From: Isoetes taiwanensis
Lineage: Eukaryota; Streptophyta; Lycopodiopsida; Isoetales; Isoetaceae
Assembly (NCBI GenBank): GCA_021234155.1
Contig: JAJEKV010000082.1
Span: 1-64,000 of the forward strand
Reading direction: 5' to 3'
DNA: 64,000 nucleotides
Shown here: one piece after another, positions 44,341 through 57,067 of the stretch
How positions within the stretch are numbered: position 1 is the first letter of the stretch
Layout of the letters: each line of letters begins with the position of its first letter
Translations under genes and position numbers: made by a program
Notes under the pieces: model-generated
What the model saw: only the letters and a program-made list of their open reading frames with translations
Database searches by the model: none
What the model was told of the DNA's origin: nothing

Positions 44341-44426
44341 TGATTCAGGCTATATATAAGTGGCTAAAGTTTTGGAGAAAGTAGTAGTTGTGAGCATAAA
44401 TATGGCCATATGCCCGCCTGGCCGGC

Positions 44427-45155
44427 ATGGCAGTGGAGATGGAGTCCTCGGCAACCCATGTGCTCAGAAGGCAACTAGTGGTCGAGAAGAACCACACCAC
44501 ATGCATGGAGACCCGCACACAACACATGCTTGGCCTAGCACACTTCGAACGGCAACAGGCCAGACAAGAGCTCACTGACATGCGGGCCCGTCTAGACTCT
44601 GTGTTCACCACTCTGGACACCATGACACAGGAGAGGGAGCGGGCAATGCACGAGACAATGGTCACCGTGTCTCGGCTTCAGTCAGAGGTTGAGGAAGCCA
44701 CCACCATGGCGCAGGGGCGCATGCGCTCTCTTCCGCGGCCTGACCGGTCTGACCGGGTTCTTGAGGAACGGTCGGGCAGCAAGCCCGACTCACGGGGCGC
44801 GTGTCTGGGGGGCTCGAGCACCGCTACTCAAAGCACGAAGCTCCGGGGTTGCGGGCAGCCATCCATAAACGGGGCGGGGTTTCCCTCACCGAAGGTTCAT
44901 AGTCACCGCTGCGGCGGTCTGCAGGCGGGGAGATGGCCAAGCAACGCGGTAGGCCTCGCAAGAGCCGAGCTCCCGACTTCCGCGGGGCGAGGGCGTGGCT
45001 CGGACCGCTACCAAGCAACCCCCACGGCATGCACGCGGCCTGCACGGCGTGACGGGACCACGCACCTGCTACCCGCACTCAAGCCACCCCACGCCATCCC
45101 AGCCACCACCACCACCACCACCCCGGCCAAAGGTCAGGCCCTCGCCCACCTTTGA
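44427..45155 (+). CDS. Possible LINE ORF1-like protein (coiled coil)
   Basis: A 242-codon frame whose first 100 residues are heptad-rich (HFERQQARQELTDMRARLDS, TMTQERERAMHETMVTVSRL), predicting a coiled coil, followed by a basic, Pro/Thr-rich tail of unusual composition. It lies on the same strand about 0.9 kb before the endonuclease of the LINE at 46.0-49.2 kb and shares its high GC, so it fits an ORF1 RNA-binding protein. No RRM or CCHC knuckle is visible, and the tail may be a frame-shifted continuation. Confidence 0.4.
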   Translation: MAVEMESSATHVLRRQLVVEKNHTTCMETRTQHMLGLAHFERQQARQELTDMRARLDSVFTTLDTMTQERERAMHETMVTVSRLQSEVEEATTMAQGRMRSLPRPDRSDRVLEERSGSKPDSRGACLGGSSTATQSTKLRGCGQPSINGAGFPSPKVHSHRCGGLQAGRWPSNAVGLARAELPTSAGRGRGSDRYQATPTACTRPARRDGTTHLLPALKPPHAIPATTTTTTPAKGQALAHL

Positions 45156-45199
45156 CCCGCGGGCCGCGAGCGGAGAGACCACAATCGGTAGTCCGAGGC

Positions 45200-45560
45200 A
45201 TGCCGAAGAGGAGGGGAGAGACCACAACATCCGAACACACATTCTCGATCGGATGACATTGGGCCAACCGGCAAAAGCATGTTAGGGTGTACCACTTTTG
45301 GAACTGCAAAAGTACATACACTAGGTATCGAACTGGGTACTTTCTCATTTTTCTTTTCATTAAAACTAATACAAAAATCCAAAATAAAAGTCAAGGACAT
45401 GGTAATATTCAAAGTTAAGATAAAGATAATGCTATGGAGATCAATATATATATAAAAGTTCTAAAACATACCTTATATTGAGATATTATGTGTACCCAGT
45501 ACCAAATCCCGGCTACCTTTTTTAGGTACCTTTTTAGTCACTAAATAATACTTTTTAAGG
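45200..45560. other. AT-rich insertion between LINE ORFs
   Basis: This low-GC interval splits two GC-rich segments of the same strand and ends near 45560. No coding content; it could be a small insertion in the LINE. Confidence 0.4.
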
Positions 45561-48500
45561 GACACCTAACATGCTTTACCCACATTTCGGAAACGACTGC
45601 CATGGGGCTCGGCGTTCTGATTTCGCGGTTCGCGGGAGCGGTGCGTGATGCCATATTGCGCCCGGGCAAGATCTTTGAAGGGGCGATCCTGTGCGTGGGC
45701 CGGGACCTCACACCCCCAACGGGGAGCTTGTTAGGGTGAGAGACATCCGTCACCAAGGGGTGCGCGGGGATTGGTTGAGGCGGGGATGCACATTTTTCGC
45801 CCGGCCCGCTCTTTGCTGCGGACTCCACGGCCCCAATCGCTTGGTGAAGCGTGGCCCTGGCACGCTTCTCTTACCACAGTCCGCCCTTCTCCTACTCCTA
45901 CTCCTGCTTCCTCACGACCCATGCCCTCTCAGCCACATGCTGCCTCCGCTCCATCTACTTCTCACTCAACCTTTGCTTCCCGGAGTCCTCCCCGCTGACT
46001 TAGAGGCTGCGCATACCCGCTAACTGGCGGCAAATAGAAATTGTGCCTCCGGGTGGTCTCATGGAATTGTCGAGGCTTCCCTTGGTAGAAGGGGGACAGT
46101 CTCAACTCCGTGGCAGCCGATATGGATCTCATCTTTCTCATGGGGACATGGGAGCATGCCTGGTTCTGAGCTACGATCTGTAGGGTTACCAACATTTCTC
46201 CGTCTTCAATGACTGTACAGGACAGAGGGGTCATGGTGGGGTTGCTTGCTACTACTGGACAACCTTGGCACATTCGGTCGCCTTCCAGAAGACAAACAGA
46301 CACAACCGGTACTTGTGGATTTGTGTGCATAATGCCAGTGGCAACCCTCTTTTTCTGGCCGCCTGTTATTTCCCTCACGCAGAGAGCACCTTCTATCGCA
46401 GCCACTCCGATGCGGATAGGATGGACCCTTATGTCGATCTATATGATGACATACAGTAGCACAAGCAGTTGGGTAGGGTCGTCCTTCTTGGGGATTTCAA
46501 TGCACGGACAGGAGTAGAGTAGCCCATGAGACTTGACCTCCTCGCCGGCGATGTCGCTCACTACTGGCAGAGGCAACCCGGGTCGCGAGGATGGGATGAC
46601 GCCCGTGTCCTATCGCGGTATTTTTGACTTGATAATTTGCAATGGCTGTCCACGGTGGCCTTCCGCTTCTCACAAGTGCACCTGCAGACAGGACAATCAG
46701 GGGGGAGGGTCTAGTGTGGTGGACTATGTGCTCAGAATGCGCAAGATATGCATCTCATCGCTTCCAAGGGTGGGCGACCGGTGACGGGATGAGGAGGTCG
46801 ACTTCGAGATCACCTCCCACTTTATTTGGACATGGCTTGGCAAGCCGCCGGAACCCCCACTATGCCGCCCCTCGCCATCCTCGATTCGCGCATCGGATTA
46901 TGAGCGGAGGACTTCTACGCCGAGATGCTCATGGACCACGCCGGCAATTCTGCGGACCCCCACACTAGAGCAAGAGATGGACCGGTTGGATCGAAGCTAT
47001 TACGGGATGCGGCCGGGCCGGGGTGTTTTAAGGCCCCCCCCCCCTCCCGCCCCGCTTCGTGGGGACAGCAACCTTTTCGTGTAACGGGTGGTTTGATGCG
47101 AGTGTAAAAACGCATAGCGCCCGGCTCCATCAATTACGGATCCGGTATCCGTTTGCGAGCCACCACGCGAGTACGGCGTCCATCGCGAAGGAGACAAAGG
47201 CGCGGTACCTTGCCGGGCACCGGGGAGATGTTCGCCCCTTGGACACTCATTGTCGAACCTTTTGGCTAGAGAAAGCTCAAGGCCAGCCCAGCCCCTACAA
47301 AGGGACATCACACCCGGGCGATGGGAAGCGTACTTGCAAAGCAGCTCTATGACCCACCGAGGGGCGGCGTCGCCCATACCCCCACGGGATGGCCCCCCAT
47401 TGGTTCTCGCGATGGTTGGCTAATGGGAAGGCGGTGACCTCGATGGTATGCGGGCCGAGTTACTCAAATGGGCGGGGCAGCGGCCGGTGCCGATCCTCAC
47501 TACCACCGTTCAGCGAGCATTGCGGAAGAAGTTTCCCCGACAATGGACCACAAGCGGGGTTGTTCCCATTCACAAGGCGGGCGACCCACCCGTCAGGCCA
47601 ATTACCGGACGATCATGGTCGATTCGATTATTTGCCAAACCTGTTGGCGGCATTCTCGGCGGCAATTGACCCGGGCGGCGGCGCTAGATGTCGCGAGCCC
47701 TCACACAAGCGGGCTTTTTAGACCCGCCACTCAGCGATTGACCATATATTTACACGGGCGATTGAACAAGTCCGAAACCATCGGCAAGACTTGTATTGTC
47801 GCTTTGTAGACCGCGAAGGCTTTTCGTCACGGTCCCGGGAAAAGCTATGGGCTAGACTTGGGGCTGCGGCACCGTGCGGAATGCCATATCTGGCTGTATA
47901 AGAGTTGTTTTGGCGAGGATGATGCAGACCGGCGGGCCAAGCATTCATCGATGAGTATCAAAGATCCGGCGGGGCTGCCCCTCTCACCAACACTTTTGGC
48001 CTCTACATTGACCGGTTAGAGCCTTGGCTACTTGAGCATGGGGGGGGGATAGCATCTGACTTACCGGGTCATCCGCCCGGCTCATCTATGCGGGCGATGT
48101 TGACCTTCTCGCCCACACCCGAAGCTATGCGGTCTCATCACGGATGCCCTAGTCACATTACCCCGCCGGGCTACAGGACATGCGTGAATCGGCCAAGACC
48201 GGTGGTTCTCATATCCTCTTCCGCCACCCCGCCTCCCGCACTCACATATCGAGGGGCTGACTGTGGAGGTCATGCCCACCTACAAGTACCTAGGGGTGGA
48301 GTTCCCCTCCGCATTTCGGTTGGGAGGCGTCCATCCGCTTGCGAGTGCGTGGCCGAGTTGGAAGGCGCTTTTATGCCATGCAGAACAACTTGATCACCGT
48401 GCGAGCTCTATGATTAGGGCCATCGGTCACATCTGTTACCGGTCGAGCCTGTCCTTACGTATGGGGTCGAGGTTTGGGGCGGTCGTCTCTTTGGCGACTG

Positions 48501-49164
48501 GAATGACTTGGAGGCAGTCGCGAAGGCATTTTTGGCACGGGCACTTGGGGTGAAACCGCCGGTCCCCTATCGGATTCTGCTGCAAGCGGATTCTTGCCGC
48601 TTCGTGGCAGCCCTTGATAGACACATTGTCTATTTTAGAAAGTGGTTAATATGGGTGATGCTCGCTCCCGGCTCCGGCTTTTACTGCTGTGGCAATGGGC
48701 CCGTAGCGGCTCGGGAACTGTTGAGGGGTAAGAGAGATCGGTGGTTCGCCGGATGGAGCGTGCGGAGAAGCAATGCGTCGCGGTGGGTACGCTGAGGCCG
48801 ATCGTGGCGGCAATGGGAATACCTGGACGCTTGCTTCCTTGGCAAGCTCTGGGACCCCGGCGCTTTAGAGCAGGTCAAAATGGTCCATTACAAGGAGCAC
48901 ATCAACCCCACGTTGGCTCGGGGCCCACAGCTCTACCTGCGTTCCCAGCTGCCCCTGAAAAAGCGCAGGCTCGTTGCCTTCATTCGCACAGGTGCCCACC
49001 ATCTCCGCATTGAGATGGGCATGTGGATTGGGGGGCCGCGCCAGCACAGGCTTTGTCAGTGCTGTCAGACGGGTGCCATTGAGAATGAGTCTCACACTTT
49101 CCAGAGTTGCCCAGCATTCAGTCAGATCCGGGCCAGATACGTTCCCTTAGTACGTGGACGATAA
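45560..49164 (+). pseudogene. LINE ORF2: endonuclease, reverse transcriptase, zinc knuckle; heavily frameshifted
   Basis: After a Pro/Ser/Thr-rich leader the AP-endonuclease begins with RVVSWNCRGFP (about 46052) and continues to VVLLGDFNARTG (about 46480-46515), the metal-binding GDFN box. RT landmarks follow: AELLKWAGQRPVPIL and FPRQWTTSGVVPIHKAGD (about 47450-47590), LSPTLLAS (about 47978), VEVMPTYKYLGVEF (about 48260) and the distal region. A zinc knuckle closes the frame: CQCC, then ENESHTFQSCPAF (about 49050-49115). These are spread over all three frames with many stops, so the copy is dead. The catalytic YADD box is degraded at about 48085 (HLCGRC in one frame, IYAGDV in another). Confidence 0.78.
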
Positions 49165-49195
49165 AAATACCTTCCTTCCTTCCTTCCTTCCTATA
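49165..49195. repeat. (CCTT)n tail of LINE
   Basis: CCTTCCTTCC repeats directly after the LINE stop codon and probably is its 3' tail. Confidence 0.75.
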
Positions 49196-52100
49196 AGCCT
49201 TATAAATTTCTGGAGAACACAATACAATTATACCCCAAAAACATCAAGAAACTGAAATAGCAGATGATGAGAATGCAACTCGTAGCAGAAGTTGAACTGC
49301 TCCAACATTCAACAAGCATATCCATATAGAATTGGCACTTGCTGATGCCATTCCCCACCAATTCATTGCAAAAATTGCAGGTCATTTTGATAAGAGCAAA
49401 TAACCAGCATAAAATTTCAAAGAAAGATTTGTTCCAATAACTTTTGTTCCAATAACTCACATTTTGTATTGCCTTTGTATGATTGCCAATGCATCAGCAG
49501 CCCCAAGAGTTGTGAGTGCTGGCAAACTCATGGTTGATTGGACTCTCTTGCACCAGTCTAGGTCCCATGATGCCGTCAATTGCACGCCACGGTGAGCAAT
49601 CGCATTGCCATTCCAAATGTTTTAGGCAATTGCATTGCCATTTCCATAAGCGACTCCTGGCCACAACACCTGAATTAATAATCTAAGCAACACAAAAACA
49701 GAGTCAAATAAAGAAGACGTTACCTTGTGCCACTGTGCTAGCAAGATTGCCCACCATCATAGAGCCAGGCTGCGCTGGTTCTAGAGGAGGTGTGAAGATG
49801 GAAGTCAGCAGCGATAAGGAGAATGTTATAATTGCTAAATCTTAGATTTTATCTTTAACATGAAAGCTAAGGAAATTGGATAAAGACATGCTTAGTGCAA
49901 ACAAAAGACAATTATTTCTATAAAAGGAAAAAAAGTCTAGCGTGGAACTTTGTCCTTGGTAACTGGAGCACCAAAGTGGATAAAAACAACAAACAACATG
50001 TTCTGCGTGTTACAAAAACAATTTATTTATAGAGGTCTAGAGGTGCTGACATGCACATCTGCAAGCAAAAGCAACAATATTATATATAATTTGCTCTAAT
50101 TGAGACTTGAGACCTAGGATCAAAGGATAATAAACTGCACAAAACAATACCTACTTGCTTTCAAATGCATATTGGGCTCCAGTATTTAAAAGGCCAAACA
50201 TCGTGTCAACAAAGCAATCTTTATCATTTGACGACTTGCCTTTATTGAATTATGCTGGATCATGAATATGTATTCTTGCTTTCTTGAATTCTTTTGGGAT
50301 CATCAACGTGTCTTAAAGCAAAATAAAATGAAGAGTGCACGAACATCTTACCAATCCTAGAGAAGGTATCAAAGTTAAGGACAACATATGATAGAGCTGC
50401 AATCTAAGGAAGAGTTCGAGCTACCTAACAGATCTACTGCCCATAATATGAACCATAGCCCTGCTCAATGCCTGAATATGTTGCATGAAAAAATAGACCC
50501 ACTGGTGAGTATGTTCCCAATGGCCACAAAACATGAAGTTTTAATCTACAAATCCAGCAATTAAATCGACCAAATCTAAAGTATTAATTCAAACGAAAGA
50601 ATCAACCCACACTATTTTAATACATACCCAATAACACAACCACCAAATTCGAGAATTTGATGACGGACTTAAGCTCACAAATCTAAAAATAGAAGGAAAA
50701 TATCTCGGCAAATTGCACAAAGCTGCAACTATTGTTTTAATAATTGAGAAACAAAACTCTTGGAAGGTGGAAAAGCATTTGTAAGATTTGACTAAACAAT
50801 GATGTTTGGAATGAGAGAAGGTTGATTCACTGGTTGCACAATGTGGATCCAAATAAATTTTTCAAAGGAGCTGCCTCTATTTCTTGTAACTCTAGAAGAA
50901 GAAATGGATCTTAAGAAATCTACCTAATGTAGTATTGGCCCGTAGTTCATGCATATCAGGCCATGATTTGCATGATTCCAATTGCCACTTGCTCCTATTG
51001 TAGGGTGGCACCATTTAGGAATGGAACATGGAAAGAGCACACAAAAATTCAAATTGATTCAAAAACTTGCAGGGATATTGGATTCAAATATCTAGAGTCT
51101 TCAACATGATTAATAGAGACATCTAAAGTGATGGTCTATGTCTATTAAGTTTGAAAAAAATGGATTGAGAATGCAAAAGCAAAGGTACCTGGAAAATAAG
51201 TTGCCAATAAAGCAACGGGGTGTGAATCCTCCTGCCTTCATAGTTTATGACCAAATAATCTGTAACAAAAAGTCTATGTTCAACATTTACAAGCACAACA
51301 ATACTAAACTCCAAATCTTAGATTTTTTCAAGATAAAATTTTGAAGTTGCAGCCATTCGGAATGCCTAATTTTTGAGACTTAATGGTGAAATTGTTCGCT
51401 TACACATAAATGCAACTCTCCTAATGAAGCTTTCCCAATCACCAATAGACACAGAGTTTCACGGGATCCAGAGGACTCAACATTTCAGCAAATTTGGATT
51501 GGGAAGGTTATTTTCGGCAACTAAGAGAAAGGAAAATTGTATCCATCACAGAAATAAACCTTCAAAACTGCTTCAACGCTTGTTGCAACCAATGTCAAAG
51601 CCCTAACCTAGACTATTACTACTTAGACAAAATCCGTTCCTTACCTTGTTGATGAATGGCTTAAAGTAATCATCTTTGCTCCAAGAGGTATGGCAGATTT
51701 AATCTAGCAAGAGTTGCCACTGTGATCGCCTAGCTTTGTGTTCCAGAGCAATAGCAGAGGTCCAATACCTCAATACACAGGGAGGCCAGAAAATTATCTT
51801 CCACAGACAAATCCCAACCTAACGTGGAGCCAACGAAAAAAGGAATGCAATCCCAGAAATTCCAATCATAACGATCGTGGCAAACATGCGAAGGATGATC
51901 CAGGATAAGAAATCCATGAAACCTGCAGAGGGATAACCAAGCCATGAAAGCCGAAAATGTCAAATAATAGGAGATAATTTTCTGTGATTTTTAGAAATCG
52001 GATTTTTTTTTCCGGCATCTAAGAAACCCAAAACCTTAGGGAAATAACTTAAAAAGAATTCCAAAAAGGTTTTCTCCAAACCGGAAAAACCGAATTTAAA

Positions 52101-53385
52101 CAAGAGATTAGCAACGTCTCATAAATGCCTTGTCATAAAAGCCTTAAGATGTATAATCTACCGTAGACTACAAATTGATTAAAATTTGCAGCTTTTTTTT
52201 ATTTTTTATTTTTTTGGCACGTTTGCATAAACATGCATTGAGACTTTAAAGAAATTTTAGAGTTTCCACATCATTGCCAACTAGGATTTTTGTACACTTG
52301 GATCACCTACAAGCATCGGATATGATCTACCGCGGTGAAAATTCAAGAAAATTCTAAATGGGTTGGGTTGTCGGTTACGTCGGCCACAGCTAAGGTTTCC
52401 GCTGATGAGAGGAATGCTTGTTTATTTATTTTTTGAAAACTTCTCAAGAAGAGTGAGAGCATGGAGCTCCTTAGAAGAAGATGGTTCATGCTATGGCGTT
52501 CAAATTCAAAGCGGCTAAAACGCGAGAGAAGTAAAATTGCCTCGGGCCACTAGAGTTAAGAATAAGACATCGCTTGTTGCATTTTGCTTGCATTTTTCGC
52601 GATTTTTCTCGCATGTTGTTCATATTGAGAATATGGATATTTGAGTCTTTGAAGTTACCTTGGTGGATTTGCATTCCATTGTGGATTTGAAGGATTCCAC
52701 CACATTTTAGAGCTTCCTCATGCGGTTTTTATTTAAGGCTTGAATTTTTCTTATTTCTTTTGGCTTTCTCGAGTTGGGCATTTGAAGCGATCGTTCCTAG
52801 AATTTCGAAGGCTCATTTTGGTGAATTTTGAGGCGACATGAGGAGGTGAGTAAGGAAATCAAGAAACCCTACGGGTCAATGGTCAATCTTGGTCACCGGA
52901 CGATATCATCGGTCCCCTCGGCTTCGGATCTTGAAACCATGCATACGGAGCCATATGATGTGAGAGTATCATGTACGGTTCTCTGAGAAGGAAAGAAGAA
53001 AAAGATAGATCTAGCAATCTTTATGTTGTAACAACCAATAATAAGGTGCTGCATTAAGGCTTATGTAAGTTTTTAGTGGCATATATGTTTTCTTAGCCAT
53101 TGTCGGTTTTAGTCGAGATCATGCCTACTTCAATGCTTGCTCTCGGTTCTTAGGATCTATGTCTCTGGACTCCAAGGCCATCATGGATGACTCACAGGTG
53201 TGCATTCCAAGGCTGCCATAACAGGCTGGGCGCCTTCCATTTGCATTTAAGTAAGAGGTTGTTTGAGGACATCTCTTCCACCTCGACCAATCTGTAATAT
53301 GCTTTTATGATTCTTCTCTAGGCCTTTTTTCCACCCAGGATAGCTTACAACTGAGATAGTTTATATTTGCCCATGTTTTCTACAG
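49196..53385. other. Intergenic, no gene supported
   Basis: AT-rich with scattered short frames; TTTTGTTCCAATAACT occurs twice at about 49428-49458. No family motif was seen. Confidence 0.4.
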
Positions 53386-53475
53386 ATTAAAGTGGAGAGG
53401 TCCTCGGTTTGCTGCTGGAATAGCCAACATAGTGTCAAAGGGAACCCATGAAGTTTTCTGGCAAAGGCTAAATAG
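53386..53475 (+). CDS. Candidate isolated exon, unidentified
   Basis: Ninety bases lie between a TTTTCTACAG acceptor and a GTATTTTTCACC donor and read RLKWRGPRFAAGIANIVSKG then THEVFWQRLN without stop. The protein looks plausible, with a WRGPRFAAG stretch, but neighbouring exons could not be placed. Confidence 0.22.
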
Positions 53476-53779
53476 GTATTTTTCACCTACCTATATGTTA
53501 CAGCAGAAGAACAGACGAAAGCATAGAGTTTGCGCTTGTGTTTTTTTGTTGTTTTGTTAATGATCCAGATCATCCATTTGCCTTTTCTTCCTAGACATTA
53601 TCTGGTTCTAAAATCTGGTGACATTTGTTTGAAGCTCAGTTGCAACAACTGAGCATGCAACATGGATTAAGCCGATAAACAGTAAAGTGGTGATGGATCT
53701 GCCTATTGTAACAAGAATACTGCAGTCAGATAACACAAATTTCTACTTTGGCCATGGTTCTCATGAATATAGATATATT

Positions 53780-54215
53780 TCCCAGAGCAGAGTAAGCTCG
53801 AGACATGGCTAAAACTTGTTGTTGCTGAGTGTAAGGTACACCTGCTCCTTCTAGATCTGCAATCACATTGTCAAAGTTCTGAAAAACTCATTAAGGTACA
53901 GCTGCTCCTTCTAGATCTAAAATCACATTGTCAAAGTTCTGCAAAAACTCATTCACATCATCATTTTCATGAAATTTTAGTCTCCTTAACTCGTTTTCCA
54001 ACACATCAATCTGTGAGGATGTCTTTTCCTCATAGTTAATCAGCATGTAATTCCACATTTGCTTGGGGGGATACCCCTCAATTTAAGCACAATGCTGGAA
54101 CTTACTTTACTCATGATAATTCCTTGAGCTTTCCTTATTCTGGCCTTATCTCCAGATCCTTCTCTTGCTGATGTTTCACTTACTTCTTCAACTTGCACTT
54201 CTACATCTCTTCAGT
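53780..54215 (-). pseudogene. Copia-type gag (UBN2) fragment with internal 63-bp duplication
   Basis: Minus-strand frames read RIRKAQGIIMSKVSSSIVLK, then (shifted) QMWNYMLINYEEKTSSQIDV and LENELRRLKFHENDDVNEFL QNFDNVI, matching the W..L...Y ... L...L...K ... eFl..fd.i...L segment of Copia gag polyproteins. The QNFDNVILDLEGAAVP stretch is present twice because 53832-53955 is a tandem duplication of about 63 bp. No LTRs or pol domains are visible nearby. Confidence 0.6.
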
Positions 54216-54283
54216 ATTTGAACTGCCCTTAGCAGCAACTCTTCCAAACTACAGAACTGACAGAGGAATCCACATCCACATTA

Positions 54284-54640
54284 AATTGGGACGAGGTGGA
54301 GCAATACCTTGACATGAGATATGTCTCTGCAGCTAAAGCCACGTGGAGGCGGGTTCAAGCTGCATGGCAACTCCCACACAGTACACATGCTACTTGTTCA
54401 CCTGCCAAACAACCAAGCTGTTTATTATCAGGAAGGCCACGAAAGAGAAGCCATCGAGTGACAGATGCAAAAAAGAACAATGCTGACTGCATGGTTTGAG
54501 CTCAACAAGGACGACCCAGCCGCACGTGAATACACTTATCCAGAAATTCCCCAGCACACGCCAGACATCATGGAAAAAGTGGGAGGGGAAGTTCAAGCTC
54601 ATCACATGGATGTACAATGTGAGCCCTAAGGAGCGTGACT
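54284..54640 (+). pseudogene. Helitron helicase fragment, interrupted at 54641
   Basis: The frame opens NWDEVEQYLDMRYVSAAKAT WR, then shifts to HLPNNQAVYYQEGHERE and MLTAWFELNKDDPAAREYTY PEIPQH, ending MYNVSPKERDW at the border of the TIR element. This is the segment preceding the PIF1 helicase core in plant Helitron RepHel proteins (DARYVSA..A..R, HLP.QQ.V.F, LTAWF.LN, YPEIP.HY). Two or three indels break it. The C-terminal part of the same protein type occurs on the same strand at 61990-62379, so both may be halves of one Helitron split by later insertions. Confidence 0.72.
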
Positions 54641-54930
54641 GGGTCTAAGTTAGATATTGGGGTACAAAAGCACCCGTCCGGACGCTCGCTTTTGTGGCCG
54701 GATCTCGCTTTTGGGGTGCTTTCGAGCGGGAAAGCCATTTTTGTTTTAGCAAATTGGTGCCGAATCGATGACATGGACATCCGTAATTTCAAATTCAAGC
54801 AGGCCAAAATGACCTAGAGATAATTTGGCGGCATTTTTAAGCGCGGGAGGATTTTTCTTGGATCCGCCATGGCGGACCATTTAGGCCTATTTAATTTTGG
54901 GAATTTAATTTTCGCCGTTTTGTCGTAACA
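54641..54930 (+). repeat. Left terminal inverted repeat
   Basis: About 290 bp; its pair is 57068-57335. Differences include an extra CGGACGCTCGC-containing patch near the outer end. Confidence 0.8.
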
Positions 54931-56099
54931 TTATAAACTTCAGCCAGCAGAAAGAGCTCGCTAATCGTGACCGGATCGCACCTCCATTTCATTTGATATG
55001 CGGTGCGGTTTGGTAATTTTTCAACGTTCCGCCGAGGATGATGCATATGATTAATCAAAAGAGGAGGCGATGATTGAGTTTTTCCCAAGATAATGCACAT
55101 TTGAGATTATGCAAGGTTTTAGGAAGAAACAAATAGCTTAGACTTCACTTGCTTAAGAAAGTAAACGACATAAACTTGACAATTTATCCATGTTGGAGTA
55201 GGTGATAATGAATACACTATGACTATGGTACAAGCTGGTTGGTGACGGTTGAGAGTTTGGATTGCAAACAATAGATCTTTGAGTAGATACCAACCTCCTC
55301 AATTTATAATGTTTGATTATTTACCTTCGAGGGTGCAAGTGCACCCGGTTTGATAATGGGCATGCTATACATGAAGGACCCTTTGGCGGATAGGTGTTGA
55401 TAGCTCAATGATACAAAGAAGCAAGTTTATCCTCTGATTGATTCCCATTCTCTCCTTCTAGCACTAAAAGAGGTATTTCCATTTTCACTTGTGTGAACCG
55501 TAACTTGCTTTTACGTAAGTCATCATAGCCATGGAGAATGTGTACTTGCACATTCTTAAAGTTTTGAGATACTTTTCCTTGTTCGATCCAGTTGTGTTTT
55601 CTCGTAACCCATTACACGGATGCCAAGCATTGCTATATGGAGAGGGAAGTGAAGAAGACACGGGCCTCCCAAGTCCAAATTGTGAGTTGCTATCTTCGCC
55701 CACGCACATGGTAATGAACTTGATTGTAAAGCCCTGCAGTAAAGGCCATCAAAGCGGTGCATTTATCCGATAGTGAACTTGCTTTGACATAAGAATATTA
55801 TGATGAAGTTTGTAATGAACTAGTAGGTTTTAAAGTGATCATAAATGTAGGGACCCTTAAAAATGTCGAAGGTAGATTTGTAGTGCAACAATTGTTGTGC
55901 TTAAGGCCGTGTCCCTAACTAGTCGCGTTGAGATCCGAATCGAATTTAAAATAAGCTACTAAGCCCCCGGATATTTAGATTAACACATCATGCAAAGATC
56001 ACGCGTCTTTGTTTTGTCGAGAACATTGCATTTGTTTATACTGCGTTTCCACTAGTTGGAAAACGGGCTCCTTGCGCAGACATTGTAAAGCCCCGCTAG

Positions 56100-56294
56100 A
56101 GAAACGGGGAAGCACCTCCATTGGCTAGGTGGAAAAAAGATGCAAAGTTGCAAGTAGAAGAGGATGAGGAATTGGGCACCAAATACCGTAATGGAATGTT
56201 TGGAAGACAAGGTGAAGATGAAGTAGTGGATGAGGAGGAAGACGAGCAAGATTCAATTTGCGCAATTTGTGATGACGGGGGAGATATTTTTGTG
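56100..56294 (+). CDS. Captured exon: acidic linker and first PHD-finger knuckle (EDM2-like)
   Basis: The open frame runs from 56100 to a GTG|GTACGT donor at 56294 and reads RWKKDAKLQVEEDEELGTKY, then an acidic run (EDEVVDEEEDEQ), then DSICAICDDGGDIFV. The C-x2-C-DDGG-(D/E) pattern is the start of a PHD finger. An acidic run directly before it resembles plant EDM2-type chromatin proteins, where the finger reads histone tails. The remaining zinc ligands should be in the next exon, which I could not place. The exon lies between the inverted repeats of a transposon, so it is probably a transduplicated fragment. A functional parent gene elsewhere is expected. Confidence 0.5.
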
Positions 56295-57067
56295 GTACGT
56301 CTTTTCTGCATGATGAACTTGCAATTACTTGGTGGAACACCGTGACTTGATGTTTTGGTTGGCGCCGCGATGGCCCATGTATGTTTCATTTCATGCAACA
56401 AAACTTGCTGATCAAAATCTACATCTCAGCAGCATTCACTTGGTTTACGCCACTCGAGGTTGAGGTTAGTACGTTTTTTAGTAGCCTGCAGATAATGTTT
56501 TCGGTAACTCCTCTAAAGGTCCTACAAGATCATTAGCCCTAGGAAGCTTTATTAGATGCGTGAGCTAATTAGTTTTTGTTTCTTCTCTTCCCATTCTTCA
56601 GCTATTGGATCAGCCCACTTTCCAAAGCTTTAGTACATATTCAAACATTCCGCAGAGTGTCCGAGGAATTATACAGATCTGTGACCTTGTTGCAAGCTAA
56701 AATTTCAGTTCTATCAGTTAAGCTCATTGCCTCTTGGTAGGAGGCGTCTTATTGACTGTTCATCCTTATGGAACAAGAAGAAAAGCCAATTATTTTATCG
56801 TCTTCACTATCTGGCAATTTTGACATAATTTTACTTTTTATTACGGGAGATGGCAGAATTCTACTGCTTGAATCAGAATACAATCAGCATCAATGCTTTG
56901 CATGTGTGAAACTTGGAATTTCTGAAGGCAAATTAAAGGAGGTGATGATAGGATTATAATTACGAAAACCTATTTATATGGAGTGCAATCAGATGCCTTC
57001 TCTTGGGGGATCAACAGAAAACCTTTTTCATCTACACATAAACTAGGATTGGCCATATCCTTGTAGT

